Assembly (NCBI GenBank): GCA_037975125.1
Contig: CM075857.1
Coordinates: forward strand, 93,515,343-93,579,342
Length of the DNA stretch: 64,000 bases
Reading direction: 5' to 3'
Source: Latrodectus hesperus
Lineage: Eukaryota > Arthropoda > Arachnida > Araneae > Theridiidae
Positions 40,228 to 52,447 of this stretch are shown here, piece by piece. Each line of letters opens with the position of its first letter. Within the stretch, counting starts at the first letter, position 1. The notes below the pieces were generated by a model. It ran no database searches and had not been told where the DNA came from. It saw only the letters and a list, made by a program, of their open reading frames with translations. Both the position numbers and the translations under genes were made by a program.

Positions 40228-43200
40228 CTTTCCTTTTTCCATATTTATTTCCCTTTCCTAATTTAAAACACTTCACCTTGTGTGATGCTCAAAAGACAAC
40301 TATTATAAATATAGAAGGATTAAATTTTAAGTTATACTACTTAGTTAGACATTTGAGTGAGAAAATTTCTCCATACTTTGCTTTTATTTAGTTTGAGAAA
40401 GAAGATCTTGGTATTCCAAGTTATGTATATATATTCAAGTTATGTAACTTTTCTCGTCAGTGTATACCACAGATTTCTTTACTACACATAAAAAATTACT
40501 TTTTAAGCTATGAAAAAAATAAGGCTTTATTAAAGTGATAACAAAAATTAATTTGATTTATATTAATTAGATTTAGAAATTAATTTTTATATCTATTTTC
40601 ATAGCTAAGAGTTTCTAAAATTTATCAATCATTTATAATTGGTAAAAATATGAACAATATTTTATATGAAATAATGAATAGAAGTTTTTATTATTTTGAA
40701 AGATTTTGAAATAACTTGTACATTAATTAATGAAATACCAGTACTACATTCAAAATGAATAAAGACTTCATTTTGAATATAAAGTAGGTCAACAATTACT
40801 CATTTCATAAATTAAACAAGCTACAAAAAATAAGCAGAAAATTTAATTAAAAAATGTTTTCAAGAAGATTTCTTTATATATTTGAATGTTGTTTCTAAAA
40901 ATTAATTAATTTGTTGTAGCTTACTTTCCTTAATTTAATCTCATGCATATTAGATATTTCTGCAAGTTACAACAAAAAATTATCTTTTTTAATGAAAATT
41001 ATCTTCAAATTTAAATTTTTGGGTGTTGAATAATTTGTACATTAAGAACTTCATTTCACTCTAAATATGTTTTACATCTTTTCATGCTTAACAATATTCA
41101 AACATGTTTAATTAAACGTAGAACATATATTCTTAACCCAGTAAGCATTTTTAAAATTTTGTATAAATTTATTGAAATATTTTAACAACACTTTGCAATA
41201 ATTTCCCTCTCAAATTTAATTTCCATCTAAGTTTTTATAAAAATGTGTGATATATATTCCTTCTCTAATTTTTTATATAAAACTTTTTCTAAAAATAATT
41301 TTAATATACTATTTGCAACAATTTAAAATTAAAAGTAGCAATTCTCTTTTAATTTTTTTAAAATTACAATTACAAAAATATATAAAATATAAAAGCAAAA
41401 TAAAAAATACAAATTTTACAACCTATTGCAAAAATCAAATATTTTCTAAGGAAATTTGGTCTTTTTAAATATGTATAAATGCATTATTTGATAGTAGCTT
41501 TTTATAACAATGGAAAAAAGAATTTTAAAATAAATAATCTTTTATGCATTTTGCAATTAAGAGCTGTAGCTAAGAGTATACAAATTTTATGACATTAATA
41601 CAGTTTTTTTTTCATTAAAGTTATAATCACAAACTTAAATAATTTACAAAAAGATTTACCTGACTTTGTTAGGCCACCTACAGCATATATGCAGCCAATA
41701 ACATCTGGGCAACATCGGGGTCGTGTTCTAAAACTTTGAAGTAACGGCCGTCTTTCTGGCATTAAATGATAATCTTTGGCTTCATCTAATAAGTCCCTAC
41801 ACTGATGTGAAGTTTTTATTAATTCTTCAGTAGCCACATGATCTGTCAGATATTGAGGGGTTAGCAAAGGCATTCGTACTTGGGTGAGCAATTCCGGAAG
41901 ATGATGCTTTCGTGACGTCTTTGCATGTTTAACCCATGTTATGGCAGCTTCAAATACCTGAGCAATATAAATAATGTTAGGAGAGCATAAGTAGTTTTTG
42001 AAAGAAATTATATTTTTATTTTTAACACACTAATCTTATTAACTTAAAAATGTCTTATTTGTATTAAATTTGTAAGTTCTGCTTAATTTTTTTTTTGGGG
42101 GGAGCTGCCATTTTTGTCTAGTGGTCAGAGTGCCTAACTGCAGATGAGTTTGAATCCCAGTTCAGGCATGGATATACTTTCTTTCTCTATCTATATCCTG
42201 TCTTTGTATGAATGGGTTATAAATAGTTGCCTACCCTATAAATGGGTACCTATAGCATTTGTGTACTGAAGAAGTCAGACTCCATGCCAAAGTATAGTTC
42301 AGTTGAAAAAGTCAAGCAGCGCACTCCATAATGCCAGCTTAGTTGGCACAAAACAACAATTTTTTGAAAATATTTTCGACAATAAAATAAATTTTCAATT
42401 CACATATAATTAAAATATCAGCACAAGAAAATAGAAGTTAAAATATCCAATATAGGAATATTGTCAGGAGAGCAACAAAAATCTATAAGGAAATGTTTCA
42501 AATAAAAGGATAAAAATTCGAAAATTTTGAAAACTAACAAATTTATAATTCATAAAAATTTAACTGTTAGTTTTAACATCTATTTTTTAATTCTCAATTT
42601 TTAACATTGTTTATGAAACAGACAAATTATACATAGTGATAATTAAGTCATAGAAATGAAAATTTAAAAACAAGTGAATATTAATTTAATATATATTCCA
42701 GAGACATTTGAAAAATATATATTGTAGTGTGGACAGCCTGTATAAATAAAGGTCATAAGTTTTTTCTTTTAATATAAAGCACATATTCTCATGTTCCAAG
42801 GAAGGAGAAACCTAAAAAACTCCCAAACAATTACCACAACAGATATGCATGCAGAAATGTAACAACCACCTTTCATTGTTCAACAAAGGGTGGATTGAAT
42901 TCACGACCATCTACCCAAAAAGTGAGATTTTATTTAAGATTAGGGTGAACTGAGAAGGATGGTTAATTAAAATCAATCCCATAATCAAGCAAATTTAAAT
43001 TTCAGGTTCCATAAAACGTATAAATGTGTTAAATCTAAACAGCAATATGTATATATAATCATGTCATTCATTAAAATAGATACTCTTTTATCATTAAAGT
43101 AGATTTTAATAACTTTAGTATCAAGTAAGTATACTTTTAACACTGATTCTCTACAACTCCAAAAAATAAAGACTTTTTACCAATTTATGATACATTTCTC

Positions 43201-46200
43201 CAGAAACTGCCTCTTTTTCATTCTTTTAAATGGAAAATAGTTTAGGATATTTTCTGAAAAGGTTTGTGTGACTCTCTACTTGAATACTAATTATCAGTAA
43301 GGTATTCAAAAAGTTAACAGCTGTATTTTGGGCTAGTTAATTAAGTTTTATTCCATTCATTCTTTAAAATTGAGTACTACTAATTTCTGTCCAATAATAA
43401 GCAGCTTAATATTATTGAAACAGATAGAAATCAAAGCCAAATTGTTGACACAATACGAACCACATAAATTAACTAGAACTATTATGCAGATATCAGCCTT
43501 CATAATTACAGGAATTAAGACAAAATGATTAAGACTGCAGCAAGAAAAGCACGATCAGATTTTTATACTACCTCTTTTTAATTTCACTATGAACAAATTC
43601 AATTCAGTAAACATAGCTGACTGAAATTTAGCCGAATATTCATAGGTTCATTGGATTGCCGCAACTCCTACTTATTCATATAGGATGCTTATCCATTTAC
43701 TATAAACTAAAAATGGAAAACATTCAGACAATTGCAATCATAAGATAACTTTTAGAAATGTATTGCTTGAAGATGGAAACTCAATTATTAAAATCAATTG
43801 CTCATGCTTCTTGATAAATGGTATAATTAAATAAATCATTAGATGCAGCTAATTAAAATTTTTCTGCTAACTGCTATTTTTAAATGAGTCATGTAATTCA
43901 AATTATTTGCACATTTCAACCATTATTTATCATTAGATAGTATGCTGGGTTTTGGTTGACACATTATAAGCCCTCTAATTCTTATTTCAAAATAAATCAT
44001 TATGGATCAAAATATCAAATTCGTAGTAAAATTGACTGCTCATGTGGTTTCCAATGAACATTTTTCTTTTCTAACAATACATCCGCAAGATTTGTTTATG
44101 TTCATTATAATATCAGTGGTTACTATGTTGTCATAGTGTCACCATAAAATTTCTTTCATAAGTTATATGAAAAACAAAAATAAGCCTAAGGATATTTTAA
44201 TAAGTGTACATTTATAAATACTAAGATATTGTACATACAATAAAAGTAAAAATATAACTGTTGATTTACAAATAAATGATTTAAATTACTTATATAAAAA
44301 TACCACATGCACCTGTTCTTCATTAGTAGTATGCAATTCATCTCGGCTTAAGATTTCTCTAACATCTGAAAACTGTAAATTCATGAATTCATCAGAATGT
44401 GATACTTCTACAAAATACATCTGGATATAGCGATTTGTAGCTTCAACAAGATTTTGACATGCTAAAGTGTCTGCAAAGCCTCGAACACCCAGAACATTAT
44501 TCGGATGAAGCCTGAAGAAATATTTATAATTATTTTAAAGTTTCATAACTTTGGAATACTTAGTATTTTGTTCAATACTTAATACCAGTTGTAATGAAAT
44601 AGATAAAATATTAATTATCTATGCACATATTATTTCTTTGCTACATAAAAGCAATGGCATCTTTCAAATGAAATACAACTTTCATTTTTTGATTAATTGC
44701 TTTAATACAAAAATCAAATAAAAAATAATTATATTATATTCAATTTGTCTTAATTTTTTTTACAATTTTTAAATGGCATCAATTTTTACAAATTGTATAA
44801 TTAACTCATAACATTACAATTTGATCCTAGACATGAAATTTTATTACTTTAAATATTTCACTTATCAGAATCTAAATTATAAAATGAGAAACACCAAAAA
44901 AGAATATCTCACTACTTTATTTAATAATATTTTAACATATAAATAGATAAATAATCTATACATATTATTATAAATATTTGCTTCTCAAAAGCTTAAAAAA
45001 TGAATGGTCTTTAAAAGTGATCAAGAAAAATACAGTTATACTTTAAAATGAAAAACATACAAATTTAAATTAATTTACAGTTACGAATCAATTGAAAACT
45101 TACAGTACACATAAATTGTATTAACCTATTCAAACATAATGCCAATTATATTACCAGTTATATAGAAAATAAACATTTTATTACTAAACAATATATTAAA
45201 ATAAAAAAGTTTGCAAACACAGATATTTATGGCCCTAAAATTACTGCAAATTATAGTTTTTAGAATTACAGTACACCTTAACATATTCTAATTCTTAAAA
45301 AAAAAAACCTATAGAGATTATTTTAATTGATTTTTCTGCAAGAACGGAATGTTAGATTTTAGTTTTATGGAATGGAATGGAATGAGAAATAATTAATTTT
45401 CATACAAAATACAATTAGAAAGAATATTAAATATTTGATGTGCCCTTTTAATAAGTAAACATATATAATATGCGGGCCATGATAGCCTAGTGGTTAGGGT
45501 ATCGGCCTTCCAATCCAGAAGGACGTGATACCAGAAGGAATGCCGCCAAAGACCCACCGAGCACATGCGATATACGTGCTCGTTAAATCTGTGGAATTGA
45601 AAGTCCTGTGATCAGTTGTTGAGCAGTTACCATGGATGCAATGGTCTGGAGAAAATTTCCTCCCCCTTCAGATCAATGTCAAAATGGAAGGAGTGGATTC
45701 TCTGGTGGTACCATCTATCGGAGGATTTAAAAAAGAGCAAAGACGTATTTTCACCTTCATGGTACTCTTCTTAAAATGAAAGACACGCCCTATTGACCTA
45801 AATTCGCATTGCCAAGGCATAGTGAGCTTGGCTTGTTCAAGTGCCATAAGTAACAACAACATATAATATGCAAACAAATTGTTATTTTTTTCTTTAAATT
45901 AAAGGCACTGAAAATAACATTTTTATGCTAGACAGACAAGAAGAACAATATATTAAGAATATCATAAATTATAATGAACTAGAAATATTTTCACAAAAAT
46001 AAAATTTGAAACTATCTGTAAATAAAAGTAAAATCATCTAATAAAATATATTAAAAGTATCATGAATTATTTGATGAGCTAAAGAAACTTCCATAAAAAT
46101 AAAATTTGAAAGTATCTCTCAATGAAACAAAGTCAACTAATAAAATTAAAAATTTGGGGAGAAATTACGAAAATAAAAAAAATTACTGATTTGTAAGATC

Positions 46201-49200
46201 AAAATATTTTTTTAAACATTTATGTTTCAAAAATATACTGGAAACATTAGTATACACACATGCATCTGAATACATACAGAACTTTTCCATTATGTATTCA
46301 TTTTTCTTATTTTGTCCTAAAAATAATTTTTTAATTTGTAACAAGCTAAGAACTTTTGATAGTAATTTTCTAATCATTAAGACATTTATTAAAATGAAAA
46401 AGATTTCCCAATAACCTATAATTAATAAGGGTTCAAGTGATGCTATTAAGTTTTAATAAGTGTTTAGTAACTTAATAGGATCAATGTTAACACAATTAAA
46501 TTATTAAGAATGTTCACTTCAATAAACAAGTTTAAATATTAATTTCCATATTTAAAAATTTGATATAGATTCCCCAATAAAAAATAATGTCAAATTATAG
46601 TGCATACCAAAATAATTTTCTTTTCCAAAAAAAATGCAAAGCAGATGAAAAATTGCAATCAAATCTCTATAGCGCAAATCTTTTTTGTACTGGATTTTAG
46701 TTAATTACATGGCAACAAATTTATGGGGGAACCATGAAATTATTTAATTCAAAATGTAAGCAATTAGTATATGAATACAATTCAATAAAAAAATTGCACA
46801 GTTAGAGCTTTGATTCCTTATTTTTTAAGCACTACTTAATAATATTTTTTTTTCCATTGAGAATTTTATTTATTATCTTTTTAATTGTACTTTATATTTT
46901 TTAAGTTTTAAATTACCTTTTTCCTTTTTTAAAAACAAATCTTGCTTTTTTTATTTACTAATTTTATCATTAAAATTGTGAAACCTAAACAAAAACTTGA
47001 TGATATAATTTATAAAAAATAAATAAAAAAATTATGATATAGCTTATTAAAAATATGATATAATTTATTAGAAAGTTTAATTTAACAATAACTAAGAATT
47101 CAGAAAATCCTGTTTCAAAACTTTTACACACAATTATCATAAATAAATTTAAAAAAAAGCTCAAGCTCAGATATTTTTTAAATTTGTTAGTTATTCAAAA
47201 AAATTTTTTAAGATTGCAATTTAAAATTGTTATTACATAAAAAAAAATATTTTATAGAATTTATGCAAATGAAATTTCAGTTTTAGATACCTTCGTTTCA
47301 AGTAATCACAACAAGCATCTCTAACTTTACTAAGCTGAAGAAATGATGCCCCAACAAGTAATGACTGAACATTTTTTGGATTTATTTGGACCTTTCCACT
47401 ATATGCAAAATTTATCAATAATTCTAAGGCCCTGTGAACAAACAATAATAATGAGTGAATGTAGTGTCATTAGCACAAGTAACATCATTAATAATAAAAA
47501 TAAAAGCATTTTTAATAAATTGAACAAATGAGAATTGAAAGTTAATTATATAACTTGAAATAATAAATATCCTAACAAGAGTAGTAAAATTAAAAAAAAC
47601 AGGATTTAATTATTTTTTTAACAGGAACAATTATTTTTGTATAAGAAAAAAAAATTCAGAACTATTCCTTCAAAATAAAGGGATTTAAATAATCTGCTAT
47701 AATTGAAAATTATTGTTCTATGTAGTCCTGCATCTATTATCAAAAAATAAAGTTTAAAGAACATTTTAAGCCAAATTTCATCTATTTATCACAAAATGAA
47801 ACGATTTGGTAACAATTTTAAGTTTGGTGTTACATCACCTGGAACACTGAACAGCAAAGGGTTAAATGTCATTAAAATAAAGATAAAAAGGTATATTTTA
47901 TATATTACAAAAAAAGTGTATTTTAGCCTTATATCTTAAACCTAAGAAAATTATTTAATATTTTTTTAAAGGTTTTAATTTTTACAGAAAAGAATCCTTT
48001 GTAATACATATAATTTTGAATAAAAGGCATTTAACCATGCATAACTGTTTAAGCATAATGTATCATAATAAAAGTAAAACATTAACATAATATATTCATT
48101 AAAGGAAAAATAGAAAAAATAAATCTTCAATTTATCTTTAAAATGATAAGAATATTTAAGAGCCAGAACATAAGAGATTATTTAAGGAAGTATGTATATA
48201 CTTATGCCGATTGGTTTGGTCGATTATCCTTTTTGCACATTAAAATTAACTGGATTAGAACCTACAGTTTAAGGTGGATTTTCAAATTTATCAAATATTC
48301 ATACCCAAGATGGGGATCAAACCCATAAGACTTTGGATCAAAAAACAAAGCATTAATCATGCACCCATTTATATTTTTAAGCCGCAGAGTAATTCTATTG
48401 TCAGTTAAGAAGCTTTAAAATAATTTATAAATTTTTTTTATTATTTATTATTTATTTTAAAGCTTTTAAACTTACAATTTTTTAATATTTCAGGTCCAAG
48501 CATGTGGAATCCAAATTATATATGATAACCATATTGGATTTTAATTCTAGACATTGTATGATAAATTAAGGATTGATTCTAAATTCTTCACAATTGATTT
48601 TAATATGTTATCGTTATTTTGATGTTATTAAACCATTAATTGCTGATATGTATTGAAATTATGTGCCCTATATTTTATTTTTCTATACAATAAATTGTTA
48701 TCAATGAAATTTGGAAATAGATCTTTTTCTAATATGAATTTTATTTGTTTTTTAAAATTCATATTACAAAAATCTAAGACTGGCATTCTGGTTTAATTTT
48801 ATTAAAATCTACATACAAAAACTCATATTCTCTTCAGGACATAATTTTGTCTATATCATACTTTAATTGTGTTATTTTTTTCTATATTTATTTTTTATAC
48901 TTTTATTTATTGTCATTTTTAAACACTACTAAAGAGCTGAAAATAAAATTTTAGTCTACTTTGATTCAATGCCATATACAAGTCAATGGTTTTACAAGTC
49001 ATATTTCTTGGAAAACAAATTTATAAAATATCTTAAATTTATGAGGGTGTAAAAATTTCTTTTCACAGAATAGTACAATCTGTGATGATCACATCTCAAT
49101 AAGACTGTAGCAATTACACAATATATGTAAAGAGAAGTTTCACCAAAATAATCAAATTTCAAAATCATTTATTAAAAAAGGAAAAGATTATTTATATGAA

Positions 49201-51214
49201 ACTAACTATATATAAGAAAAATAATATATAATTCATTTAGGAAAAACAATAGATGTTTCTCAAATATGTTGATTTAAAGTTAATACAAATAAAGAACAAA
49301 TGTAATAAAAGATACAAAAGTTTCTAATAAAACTATTTTTATTAATTTTGCACAGAAAACAAACTTTTTATTTTAGTTTTGCTTTTAAGAATCAGTTTTT
49401 ACATAGCAGATTTGTTTAAATATTTGAAAAGAAAATTCATATATATAAATATTTACAAATATGAATTAGAAAACTATTTTTTCAAATTAAAGTTTATCTT
49501 TATATTTGAAAAGAAATGCATAAAGCATTTAGCATGTTAAACATAGAATTATGTTGAAAACCAAATAGTTATAGCAAAATATAATCAAAAGAAATATTAT
49601 GCTTACTCAGAATCAATTTCTTTAATAGTTATTTCCTGTTGTTTAGATTCTACCATATCATGGGTGAACATTGCATGAAAATATGGTATAGTACCAGCTA
49701 AAATAATTCTGTGAGCAAAGATGCGCTGGTCATCGACCTAAATAACGATTTGATATTTTACAAATGAAGAATCTAGTAAAAACAATCAAATCATAAAAAA
49801 TGACAGAAAATAGTTTAAAAAAATTATGTTAATGTAAAATTTATTGCAATGATAGAAGCCACAAAAAGTTTAGTCAAGAAGAATTAATTATTAAGCTAGA
49901 TGTGAAAACAACAATTATATGAAGCAAACAGTAATCATAACAAACAAAATTTCTGAAAATTACTATCAACTGTAATCTATAAAACTAGAGACTTTTAAAT
50001 TAAGTGATCTGTGAAGTAAATGGGAGCAAATTATAAGTATAAAGTTTCATAAATGGTTTGTTGGTATATTTAACACTGAAAGGAAAATAAATGTATATAT
50101 TCTCAATACTATTATGACAGAGATAAGAACTTTTAAGTCATCTAAATAAAATGGACTTTCTCAAGGTCATTTTATTGTTTTAAACTATTGAAGCCAATGA
50201 CATCTTAAGAGATGAAGCAGTTAATCATTAATAAAACTGAAATTTGACTTTTCAGAAGCAGTGGACTATGAATGCATATATTCCGCCAAAAGTACATTAT
50301 TAGTTGTTAAGCTTCATTTTAAAAATTTATTATTTGAAAGTCAAGTTTGATTTATTTAAAAAGAATATATGTAGTACTGATAACAAAATCCTTCAGTATA
50401 AGATCATGTTTTTAATCAGTTTTAGGGGAACATTAGAAGATAAATTTCTCTGGTAACAGTTTACTTATGGCTATCTCTTGATTTTTTTGATGGAAAGATA
50501 GGCCATAAAATGTGAATAACAAAATGGCAACCCTAAAACTACATTAGTTAAGGTGCTGAAAATAAAAGAGCAACCAAAATTTAAATTTTATTGCCAACAT
50601 TTATAAATAAAAAATTTCCAAACCAAAAGGTACCCATTTCTAAACCAAATCCAAATAGACATAATTCACATAATTTCTTTAAATGGGAAACTTAAGCAAA
50701 AATATCTAGTTTTAAAATTATATTAGTCAAGTTATATGCCATATTAGTAGCAACATTCCATTCTACAAAACTATAAAATTTTGACAGTTAATTACTGGAA
50801 TGAAGTTAATGTAAACATAATAAAACCTTTGTAATAACAGAAGATGAATGAAAATAGAAAAATTCACATGTAATAAAGCTGATTAATATACATTATATTT
50901 TATTTGAAAAATGATAACTAATTTTGCTTTGAAGCCTTAACTCATTTTACTCTATAGCTAACACTTTACAAATACCTGCAGAAATTTGTAAATTTTTGCA
51001 AAAATATTCTCAGTAATTAAAGTTAGAAAATTATAGATAAAAATTTTTTCATTTAATTTACTTTTAAAACAACATCACAAAGCTTGCCAGTTCTTTTTAT
51101 GCTTTCAAAAATAGGGAATGAATCTGAAGCAAAGTCTCCCTGTTGAAAAATAATAATATCTTCATTCGATTTTTCAACTTTTTTCAGCTTCTCAAACCAA
51201 ACATTACTGGACAT
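32595..51214 (-). CDS. KLHL18: Kelch-like protein 18 (CUL3 substrate adaptor), nine coding exons
   Basis: Joined exons encode 580 residues; the human protein is 574 as I recall it. KLHL18 recruits substrates to the CUL3-RBX1 ubiquitin ligase; in vertebrates Aurora-A (mitotic entry) and UNC119 (photoreceptors) are known substrates, and a role here is inferred. Order: N-terminal extension (1-40), BTB domain (about 45-145; [31 protein letters not shown]), BACK domain (about 150-250), then six kelch repeats (about 292-580), each with a GG pair and Tyr/Trp spacing. [20 protein letters not shown] and the end [15 protein letters not shown] match the KLHL18 subfamily specifically. All eight introns have GT/AG ends and phases agree throughout (total CDS 1743 bp). 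Start: the only in-frame ATG before the conserved BTB start. No damage seen. Confidence 0.97.
33482..33527 (-). repeat. Perfect 21-bp hairpin in KLHL18 intron 8
   Basis: Arms 33482-33502 and 33507-33527 are exact reverse complements around AAAC. The unit ATGAAAGAAATAAACA recurs directly at about 33535 and 33570. Confidence 0.85.
35118..35229 (-). CDS. KLHL18: KLHL18 coding exon 8
   Basis: [20 protein letters not shown] to [11 protein letters not shown]: kelch 4 start. Acceptor CCTAG, donor GTAAGTG; ends in phase 0. Confidence 0.95.
35851..36105 (+). repeat. Near-perfect 117-bp direct duplication in KLHL18 intron 7
   Basis: Copies 35851-35967 and 35989-36105 differ by one base and are offset by 138 bp. 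This indicates a recent duplication. Confidence 0.93.
37564..37668 (-). CDS. KLHL18: KLHL18 coding exon 7
   Basis: [20 protein letters not shown] to ECYDPDTN: kelch 3. Acceptor TACAG, donor GTAAG; ends in phase 2. At 105 bp it is the shortest coding exon. Confidence 0.95.
39207..39429 (-). CDS. KLHL18: KLHL18 coding exon 6
   Basis: [17 protein letters not shown] (rest of kelch 1) and kelch 2 ([20 protein letters not shown]) to AASMNCKR. Acceptor AAAG, donor GTACTA; ends in phase 2. Confidence 0.95.
40153..40226. repeat. (TA)n microsatellite in KLHL18 intron 5
   Basis: About 36 TA units, uninterrupted. Confidence 0.93.
41660..41957 (-). CDS. KLHL18: KLHL18 coding exon 5
   Basis: [20 protein letters not shown] (BACK) through [20 protein letters not shown] to the first kelch blade [11 protein letters not shown]. 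Acceptor CTCAG, donor GTAAAT; ends in phase 1. Confidence 0.95.
42106..42360 (+). repeat. tRNA-derived SINE, family 1 head, in KLHL18 intron 4
   Basis: Shares the head and first body part of family 1 (TCTAGTGGTCAGAGTGCCTA, CCTACCCTATAAATGGGTAC) but its 3' part differs (agtcagactccatgccaaag, ttggcacaaaacaacaat). A short deletion precedes the B box. It lies antisense to the gene. Confidence 0.8.
44313..44511 (-). CDS. KLHL18: KLHL18 coding exon 4
   Basis: [20 protein letters not shown] to [12 protein letters not shown]-terminal half of the BACK domain. Acceptor CTTCAG, donor GTGCAT (weak beyond GT); ends in phase 0. Confidence 0.95.
45473..45861 (+). repeat. SINE with shared 3' tail, family 3 head, in KLHL18 intron 3
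   Basis: The head GATAGCCTAGTGGTTAGGGT is A-box-like; the B box is degenerate. The body contains 'ccatctatcggagga' at 45710-45724 (CTCF-like complement). It joins the common tail (gcaaagacg..ttcaccttcatgg, gccaaggcatagtgagcttg) and ends AACAACAACA. Confidence 0.8.
47291..47431 (-). CDS. KLHL18: KLHL18 coding exon 3
   Basis: [20 protein letters not shown] to CCDYLKRR: end of BTB and the 3-box helix region that contacts CUL3 in related proteins. Acceptor CACAG, donor GTATCT; ends in phase 2. Confidence 0.95.
48200..48362 (-). repeat. Decayed SINE, family 5, in KLHL18 intron 2
   Basis: Follows 23020-23206 along its length (ttggtttggtcg.. at left, acagtttaaggtggatt, atacccaagatggg.. at right) but with many substitutions and a lost B box. 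Sense orientation with the gene. Confidence 0.65.
49607..49737 (-). CDS. KLHL18: KLHL18 coding exon 2
   Basis: [10 protein letters not shown] to KEIDSE: BTB core including [15 protein letters not shown]. Acceptor TTTAG and donor GTAAGC; ends in phase 2. Confidence 0.95.
51062..51214 (-). CDS. KLHL18: KLHL18 coding exon 1
   Basis: 51 codons from ATG ([10 protein letters not shown]...) to GKLCDVVLK, the start of the BTB domain. The donor GTAAAT follows at 51061; the intron is phase 0. Confidence 0.9.
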
Positions 51215-51541
51215 TTTTTTATTTATGATTACTATAAAAAATATTTCACTACAAAATGTTTAGTAATTAAAAAATATGCATTCAGTTTTTAATGCCGAAA
51301 AATAAATTTAAATTTGTATTTCCCATTTAAAACGTCATCAAAATTTTAAAACAAGTTATTAATCTGAACAGACATTTCAATATTTGTTTGTTTTGATTTC
51401 GATTCTGTAGCTGCATTTTTTTTTATCTATTGGTTGTGCTTATGATGTTTGCCAACCTTAAACTTTTTCTGCAAATTTTACGTTTAAATATATTTTCCTG
51501 GAAAATTCCGATTCAGACCAAACTTAAAATGAATTTTAATC
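51215..51541. promoter_or_regulatory. KLHL18 5' flank
   Basis: Only about 330 bp separate the KLHL18 ATG from the first transposon. The 5' UTR and core promoter should lie here unless there is an upstream non-coding exon. No TATA box or initiator can be chosen with confidence. Confidence 0.35.
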
Positions 51542-51604
51542 ACAGAATTTAGCATCATGTATTATACGGTACAGGTGCCGTATAATCCATGATGCTAAAT
51601 TCTG
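51542..51604. repeat. Palindrome at a MITE end
   Basis: CAGAATTTAGCATCATG.ATTATACGG reads outward on both sides of a short centre at about 51570. It looks like a partial inverted copy of the MITE end that starts at 51571. Confidence 0.8.
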
Positions 51605-51798
51605 AGATTGGCGATTTTTTGGCAGATTTTCCTGTGTATCTGGCAACCCCATTTTTATAACGTCATACATATGGAGACCTATAAGTATTATGCAGAAAAT
51701 TTTATTTAGATAACCCTAGTATTTACATCATCTTGGCAGCATTTTTTCATTGCCAAAAAAAATTCAGAATTTGGGATCATGGATTATACGGCACCTGT
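51571..51798. mobile_element. 228-bp MITE with 35-bp inverted ends
   Basis: Left end 51571-51605 (ACAGGTGCCGTATAATCCAT...) and right end 51764-51798 are reverse complements apart from 2-3 mismatches. The interior of about 160 bp is non-coding. The target duplication is not clear; GT on both sides is possible. Superfamily not assigned. Confidence 0.8.
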
Positions 51799-52294
51799 GT
51801 CCAGAACTTTTCTACAATGGCAACCAATTATCATGATCGCATGAGATTTCTCTTGCGATAATCACATCAGACCAAATGACGTCACTAATGTCTTAGTTAC
51901 GTCAAAAAAGGGGTGGAGCGCGAGATGATTCTTGATTTCAAGCAGGTTCGAAATATATGGCAACTTTCCGCGAGACAACGCTCTCATTGGTTTAAAATTC
52001 CATGACGTCAGAAACAACATTTTAGCTACGTCACACTAAGACATGGATGAGACCGCATTTGTCTAAAGGCCTGTTTACACGTTCCGAGTTTCTCGTCCGA
52101 ATTTGCCATATGAAGTCATCAAGACCGAGAAACGAGTTTCTCGTCCGATCGATCCGAGAGTGGTGTTTACACGTTCCGACTTCTCTGATTCGATATTTTA
52201 CTGTTTATTGTAGTTTCACTTTTAGTTTTCATTTGTTGCTGTTTTATTTCGTTTCCTTTGTTGCTGTTCAATTTATTTAATCTCTATTTTTAAT

Positions 52295-52447
52295 ATGAAT
52301 GATGAATTAAAAATCGTAACAAAAATGACGGTAGTGGCTGCTGCTTCATTATTATCGAAAAGAAAAAATAAAAGTAATAATAGATCAGTGTGGACTGAAC
52401 CTTGGCTGTCAAATCAGCACAATAGATTGTCAAAACAATTTTTGTGA
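52295..52447 (+). pseudogene. Harbinger transposase N-terminal remnant (element A)
   Basis: A 50-codon frame reads MNDELKIVTKMTVVAAASLL, a basic stretch (SKRKNKSNNR) and SVWTEPWL. This matches the start of Harbinger transposases (Ala/Leu-rich helix, basic run, W.RPWL). It stops at TGA before the catalytic domain, and nothing downstream to 54200 continues it. Parallel to the start of the element B transposase at 54958. Confidence 0.6.
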
